The position numbers were made by a program, and so were the translations under genes. 64,000 nt of DNA, taken from assembly GCF_040436345.1 (NCBI RefSeq), contig NC_133225.1, positions 21,742,040 through 21,806,039 of the forward strand, in the 5' to 3' direction. Within the stretch, counting starts at the first letter, position 1; the number at the start of each line of letters is the position of its first letter. Below the pieces are notes generated by a model. It saw only the letters and a list, made by a program, of their open reading frames with translations. It was not told the origin of the DNA and ran no database searches. This DNA comes from Pagrus major. Its lineage: Eukaryota > Chordata > Actinopteri > Spariformes > Sparidae. This document shows, piece after piece, positions 57,665-64,000 of this stretch.

Positions 57665-59981
57665 TCAGAGGTACGGCTGGTCTGTGGAGAGTGATGGCTC
57701 CTTATATGTAGCACCTGGCGTCACTGGAGGCTTTGGGGCCTCAGCAACTTGACTAGAAGAGATCAAAAGAAAATTCCAAAGATACTTACATTTTAATCAC
57801 AAGATATCAATAGTTGTTTTATTAACTTCACACTTCCGCAGAAAGAGGTTTCGGCTCACATTAGAAGACATCAGATCAAAACATCAGAGCATTGTAGGAG
57901 CATTAGAGGTTTGCTTGCTCTACTTTTTTTTAACCTTAATTTATCATTATCATCAATTTGTTGTTGTAATAACGGATGTAATGTCCTTCTCTTGTAATAA
58001 TCAAATTATTACTGAACATGAAAATGCACTGATTGAGGTATCTACCTGCCAGCGGTGAGAGCCTTCTGTGAAGACATGACTATAGTAGGGGGTCCCGCCT
58101 CCCTGCGTCCATCTCTGGTGTAGTAGTAGTTGCCAGCATACTTGTGGCTCGGGCCTACTGCCAGTTTGGGGGGTGGCTGTGTCCTATAGAAAAAGAAAAC
58201 ATTGTAAACAGAATATATGCTAGGATCACAGACCCTTTTCCTTTGTTTTGCCTTTGTGTGCTACCCAGTCGCCACGATAAAGTGGTAGCAATTAACATTT
58301 CTGCAAACCACTGACACGTTCACATATGTACATTTCACAGGTTACATACAATACTGACATTTCTACAAAACGTGTCATAACGCGTGCACATTACAGGTTT
58401 ACGACCTGAATTTCATATGGGGAGGTGGAGGGCATGGTGGTGGAGTTACAAGTAAGAAGGTTGCCAAGTCAGTGACTGCAGTTTGAGACAATTTCCAGCT
58501 GTGTTAGTGGACAAGAAACAGATATTTTTATGGGAAGATGGGCCATCTCTGTATCATCTGTACTTATCTCCAGCCGTGCTTGTGGTGACCAAAACAGGTA
58601 TTTAAAGCCAAAACATGATCTTTTCCTAACCCTAACCAAGTGGCTTTTGTGCCTAAACCTTAACGGAGCATAAGCACAGCATTGTCACAACAATGTTGAA
58701 CAGCTGAACCTAAAGAAACGTAAATTACACTCAAACTGAAACAGTTTCTGAAAAGGATCAGTTATGTACTCATGAATGATCTGGTGCTTCGTGTTTTATG
58801 GCGTTTTATTGTTATGTATTACACTTTTATATCGTTGTGTTTATTCTGGCGATTGGGTTGTTGCTGTGTCGGCAGGTAATTTAAATTACTGGTAAGATGA
58901 TGAAATAGGATCCAGGATGGTCAGATTGAGATATAGATCCATAATTTATAGAAGGTGGCACAGTGGCTTATCCTTTAAGGCATCGGCAGACATATTTGAT
59001 TAGATTCACTGAGACTAGTTGAAAACAGAACGTGGGGGTGGCTGTGGCTAACAGGAGATAGAGCGGTCATCCACCTATCGGGGCGGGGGGTCAGTGGTTC
59101 AATTCCCAGATAATCAACCCCAGTTTACTCCAGGTTGCTCTTCCATCAGTCAATTGTTACTGCTGCTGAAGAGCAGGTGGCACATTGCATGGTGTAACCA
59201 GTGTGTGAATGCTGACTTGTGTTGTAAAGCACTTAAAGTGTTCGGTAAGACTAGCACAGCATTATATAAATACAGACCATTACCATTTCACGGGTAGTAA
59301 ATGCTGATTGAGGGGCCAATTTTAAGACATATTAACACTAGAGCCTGTCTATTTTGGGGGTAGCAGAAATTAAATCAACTTAAGATTCAGACCCCAATAC
59401 TCGTGGGATGATTTACATGATTAGTGATAAAGCTGCTGCAGACTAGTGCTTCAAGTACAACCCCCTGATGAGCTGCCATCATCACCTGTGATCCAACCTG
59501 ACCTGTACTACTAAATGATTCTCGGTGTTTCTCGAAACAATAAGACTATCTTTAGTTGAGTGTAAACACTGTGGGGAAAGCTGAGTTAACTTAACAAACA
59601 GGCTAACTCTAACGCATTTAGTCTTACCTCTTTGCAATCTCCTCATATCTCAGCTGCAGTTTGGCTTGCAGGTCGTGCTGAAAAAGAAACACGATTGTAT
59701 TAACTACTCTTACTTTATTTGCTGAATGACACACACACACACGGTATCAAAACATGCACAGTATCAGCGCTACCTTCCTTCACGTTTAGCTAGCTGTCAC
59801 CCAGCTAGCTCTTCTGCTCGTTACATTAGCGAGTTCATTAAAAGAAACCACCCGGAGAGATTAACTCATATTTCTTTCACAGTACGTCCTGGCTCGGATA
59901 TAAAGTTTGTCAGCGGTTGTGTTTTCTTACCCCAGATAAAAAATTTCGCAGCCTCTGGATGATTTTGGTCGCAGTCGCCAT
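57665..59981 (-). CDS. ndufa7: NADH:ubiquinone oxidoreductase subunit A7 (B14.5a)
   Basis: Four exons, 59981-59931, 59677-59628, 58183-58046 and 57752-57665, give 327 bp and 108 aa (human 113). Every junction has GT-AG borders and the phases agree (0, 2, 2). It is a small accessory subunit of mitochondrial complex I on the matrix side. It has no catalytic role. The sequence matches the human protein closely: [17 protein letters not shown] at the start, [17 protein letters not shown], then [34 protein letters not shown], and the C-terminal STDQPYL. The region before the C-terminus is the least conserved and shorter than in human. The ATG has a good context (AACATGG). An AATAAA lies at 57549. 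Intron 2 carries a SINE in antisense orientation. The LDLR-like gene follows downstream in the same direction. Confidence 0.96.
59033..59287 (+). mobile_element. tRNA-derived SINE in ndufa7 intron 2
   Basis: Starts GGTGGCTGTGGCTAACAGGA (box A region) and has GTCAGTGGTTCAATTCCCAG (box B). It ends with the fish SINE tail TAAAGCACTTAAAGTGTTCG and TATATAAATACAGACCATTA. About 255 bp, antisense to ndufa7. Confidence 0.85.
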
Positions 59982-61390
59982 GTTTGCTGTTGTGAAGGAC
60001 ACAGGAGGACTTCTTCTGGGAAACGTCGTTTCTCAGCAGCACGTCACTGACACCTGCTGGTCTGGAGACAGAACTGCTGCAATGATTAAACAGATCAGAT
60101 ACCCCAACTTTGACATGTATGCTTTTGAGTTTCCATCCTCATTTCCTTTGCTTAACAGCATGTACAGTGCTAGTGAATAATAAAGTGAATTATGTTTTTG
60201 TGTGGTCAGTATTTAGCAAATTTCTGGTAAAAACTGAGCATTTACAGTAATTTGTTACCCGATTACTGCAATTTTATTAATGTTTTCTCAGATGACAAAC
60301 ATTAAAATTACTCATTGTGCTGAGATTGTAGCTCCGGCCCTGGTTATCGTTTTTTTTTTTTAAACAAATACATTTCTTGGCGTTTAAGTTTAAACAACAG
60401 AGGTCATGACGAAAAAGGACAGTCAAAAACAAAATTTTATAAAAACATTAGTTAAACAAGTATTATGTTCCGACAACGATCTGAAGATTTATGTAATTAC
60501 TCAGTGCAGGACCCAGAGGATTATTTTCCCTAAAATAGAAGAAATGTCCCCATATTTCTTGACAGACCTCAGGTTTTCCTCTAATAGCACAAGTCTTCTC
60601 CAAAGAAAGGCAATTAGATAGGTCCCTGACTCACTGATTAACATTCGGTTTGTCTGGGTTTATCTGAATTGCATATATAATTTACTGTAATAATGTCTTT
60701 AAATTATATCATATATTGGCAACATTAAATATATTTCTTGTCAGATGATTTCATAGAAAATAAAAAGTGAGATAAAAGTAGAGCCTGACCCATATATCAG
60801 TTGGCTGATATACAACCACTCAAAATGAGTTAGGGATATTGTGATATTTTAGTGTTTCACTTGATTTGTTTATTCTGTGACATCTTTATTCTGGTGTTTT
60901 GTGAATATTTTTGGTCCCCCAGACACATTTCATTTGAAATTAAATGTGTCGCAAACTGATTTTGAGAAGTGTATATTGCCCCACGTGCCAATATGAAAAC
61001 GTTCTTTTTAGAGATTATAGTGCAGAAAAAAATGCTTGTGATAATTTATAATCATTAAAGTCAGTGTAGTTTAATGTTGTAATATAAGACAATAAACTTC
61101 ATTGTTACACGTCTTTGTCCCAAGTGTTTGATAACCACATTTGCGGGATCACTGCCAAAATCATGTGTATATATCAATATTTTTTGATTTTACCTCCTAA
61201 TATTGAGCATCGGTCTTGTGGGTAAGTAACCCTAAATGTTTTATATATTATAAAGTTATAGCCAAATAATTATATATACCTAATTATTTAACCACATCAG
61301 AGCTGTGTGCGTACACTAAACGTGACTAAACAAAATTCTCTGTAGTGAACAATGATAAAGTAGATTAAACTCAACCACCAGCAGAGTTAG
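59982..61390. other. ndufa7 5' flank and intergenic DNA
   Basis: The first 60 bases upstream of the ATG are moderately GC-rich, without a TATA box. 60780-61230 contains a decayed repeat related to the one at 19150 (GAGCCTGACCCATATATCAG). No coding exon seen. Confidence 0.45.
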
Positions 61391-64000
61391 TCTGAGGCAA
61401 AGAGAAATACAAATTTTATTTGTTGCACAAGAAAACACAGTACAGGGGCGACAAGGCCGGTATACCATGCAATCAAGTATCACAAATGTGTGCTTGTCTC
61501 ATGCAGCATGCACTGAACAGAAGAGTCCACAGGAGAACACATGCACATGTACAACAGTTTGACCTGCCAGTTCGTTCTATAAGAGTTTAGTTTAACACCA
61601 GCTGAGAATCTCATTTTTGCTGACCTCCAGTGGCTGAAGTTGTTCACTGTACACATCTGTCAGTTACATCACTGTTCAGTGTGGTTACACAGGCGTGAAA
61701 CAGATCTGAAGCTTTCAACCAGTAGAGATCAATAAAGCACTGACTACATTTACATTCAAATAAGAAACTAGGTTATTTGGAGAAACACGCCCTGTAAAAA
61801 GGTTTCTACCAAGATTTCTGTCATATCATTTTGGAAGTAAGACTACCATATTTTATGTTTTAGTGATCTCATCTTTAATTATGAAGGTTGTCCCTTACTG
61901 TGCAAATGTGTGTGAAGCTTACGAATAGTGTTAAATTGCCTGTTAGCTACTAGTCGGTTTTTGTTTACATGCACGCACCTCCAGTAATATGCTTATTCAA
62001 TGCTCTACTTTTTCCCTGTATTACATCTTTTTCTTTCAAATACGCACATGTAAAAAAAACCTTACAAACCAGGTTAAATGTAGACATGCCAGATTTTCTT
62101 TGCATTCCTTATAGTCGTGGTCAAAAGTAGTATGTGATCCACTCTTTCCATCACAGAAAAATGAGTTGCAGAAATCATTGGAACTGAAGACTGCCATGAT
62201 GTACATTTTCTTTACAAGTGTACGTAAACTTTTGACCCCGACTGTAGCTCTGTTAATAAACTGGGTTGCTCAATTACATCTATGAAAACAGGGATTTTCA
62301 AGCTAGTTACTTAAGTGTATGTAAAAACACTAAATGCGGCTCAGCTTGATGCCAAATAACTCTTACTGAACAGTTTCAAAAGAACCAAACACGAACAGAT
62401 ATACGTTTTTGAGTGTTCTTTCAAGGTATCAAAGAGAGTAGTCTCATCATATACAGCCACAGAATATAAAATGTCTGTACAGTACATAGCATGTTGGTTC
62501 ATTGTAAACAATTCTGTCAGACTGCAAAAAGACTTTAAGAACAGAAGACTCGAGAGAAAGTCGGTACAAAAGCCAGCAACAGCCACTGACAAATAAGACA
62601 ATACATCTCAAAACTCCATCTCTGTAGTGGAAAAATGTGAAGTACATCCAGTCTGTACTGGATGTGCAATACTGGTATGAATCCCAACAAGGGTTTTTTT
62701 TTTTGTAAAAACCACCCATTCCCTCAAGCAAGACATCCCAAAATCCTGGTGCCTCAAATTGTCATTGTGCATATCATGTCCTTTAACACATTTGGAATTA
62801 CACATCCATGTTATCAAAATATACACCAATATTTGTACAATACAAAGACATAAAACATTTGTTCAAAGAAGCCCTGGGTTTGGATTCGATGTAAGGGTTT
62901 CCTTCTGCCATTTAACATTCACTTACAAAAATCATGTCAAAATACATTAGTGCACTTTCCCCCTCCATGTAAACATCACTACACAGTAAATTAGGTAGGA
63001 ACAGGTCTTTTAGGCATGGTGTCTCTTACATGCTTATGTAGAACAAAAGCAAAGACAAAAGCTACAGTTTCAGGAAAAATTACACAAGGATCCAGCACAT
63101 TTCCAGGTACAAAATGTCTTGTTACTAAAGACCAAAAAATAAATACCAAAATGTTTTAAACAAAAAGATATTCCCTCCAAGGCTCCGAAGAAGACGTAGA
63201 CTTCGATTTAGCGGCTCAGTGTTTTTCCAGCAAATTGCATGCTTTGAGTTGGAGTAAAAGTTATCACAGCGAGACGCGGAGCCATGCTGCTGAACCAGTG
63301 TTTACAGATGAGAGCAGGAAATTCAAATCACAACTAATCTGAGATTTATTCACACAAAGTTTATATCGAGCAGCCACAACGCAGTGTCATGTTCTGCGAC
63401 ATCCAGAACTTCATCCTCAACTTCATTTTTATGAGGTGTTGAGATACCAGTGGGGAAAAAACACGTAGAAACATCTTCATGTTGATCAAAGATATGGCTT
63501 GGAGGACACTGCACTCATATCATGGCACATAATAATACCCTTTTTAAATTGGCTCCATTTCAGATTGTACTTTTAAATCGCATGTGCAATATTACCCTGC
63601 ACCGACATCCACATTCAAGAATAATGATGCGGTGACCTTAAATTCACACTGCAAGGAACAAGATCAACAAGTCCATGGATGTACTTCCAAAGAGAAACTT
63701 CCAAACTTGAGCATTTTTTTCTAACATGCTAATGAGTGCTTGATTGCTTTGCTGTTTTCGTCTAGGATGTAGTGCTATTAAAGACTGAAGCAAAGCAGCA
63801 AATACACCAGAACTGTCATTGGATACTGTAGATACAGCTGAAGAGTTTGGCTGAATCAATCAGAAAATGACACATCAACCATGCTGCTGACAGTGTGAAC
63901 CAGAGGTCATTCTTAGGTTTATGGAGATCCAGATAACAGCAGTATTACACTATTGGAAGCTGCACTGTTGAGATCTAAACTGACAGAAAAGAAAAAACTT
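61391..64000 (-). other. Probable 3'UTR of a further minus-strand gene
   Basis: AATAAA (minus strand) at 61415-61420 is followed upstream by ~2.6 kb with no coding exon and few named repeats. A short Tc1-like MITE is at 62113-62246. The gene itself would lie beyond the window. Inference only. Confidence 0.35.
62113..62246. mobile_element. Tc1-like MITE, ~135 bp
   Basis: AGTCGTGGTCAAAAGTAG at the left and ACTTTTGACCCCGACTG at the right are inverted repeats flanked by TA. The interior has no coding sequence. Confidence 0.8.

Noticed and set aside
63644-63859. 71-codon minus-strand open frame
   Set aside because: No motif, no splice signals, and it lies in the probable 3'UTR.

Overview
The window looks like nuclear DNA of a ray-finned (teleost, probably percomorph) fish. 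Genes have introns with GT-AG borders, GC content is low, and the intergenic DNA is full of short inverted-repeat DNA transposons, LINE tails, a tRNA-derived SINE and microsatellites of teleost type. I could identify four or five protein-coding genes, all on the minus strand, plus one broken gene on the plus strand.

Layout in window coordinates. 1-2.3 kb: a CCATGG-containing minisatellite and unassigned DNA. 2.3-3.4 kb and 13.8-15.0 kb: two tandem beta-1,3-N-acetylglucosaminyltransferase genes (b3gnt3-like), separated by LINE, MITE and integrase-type transposon debris. 15-27 kb: a gene desert of nested mobile elements, including a hAT-like element inside an older palindromic element and a probable solo LTR. 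27.7-30.4 kb: a two-exon silent Kv channel subunit of the KCNV2 (Kv8.2) type, followed by a triplicated 3' segment that carries poly(A) signals. 31-35 kb: MITEs and dispersed repeats. 37.5-53.8 kb: a 13-exon gene for an LDL-receptor-family protein. I reconstructed it exon by exon; all phases agree and the total is 2049 bp. It has only four LDLa repeats but a complete beta-propeller. 56.0-56.9 kb: a METTL27-like methyltransferase remnant (+ strand). 57.7-60.0 kb: ndufa7 (complex I subunit), four exons. 61.4-64 kb: probably the 3'UTR of a further minus-strand gene.

The most interesting locus is the LDLR-like gene. Its exon lengths (381, 120, 120, 172, 216, 119, 140, 142) nearly reproduce the human LDLR exon series, but it lacks three LDLa repeats, has a reduced third EGF and has no NPxY signal. 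It lies just downstream of ndufa7 in the same orientation, the position CD320 has in human 19p13.2. It lies just upstream of a kcnv2 gene, as VLDLR does in human 9p24. This suggests an ancient receptor paralogue and a possible full-length relative of CD320. The tandem b3gnt genes show a sharply bounded, near-identical ~590 bp core, which points to recent gene conversion.

The genes do not form a pathway. They encode Golgi glycosylation, a photoreceptor-type channel subunit, lipoprotein-receptor and mitochondrial functions, and their linkage is best read as conserved synteny.
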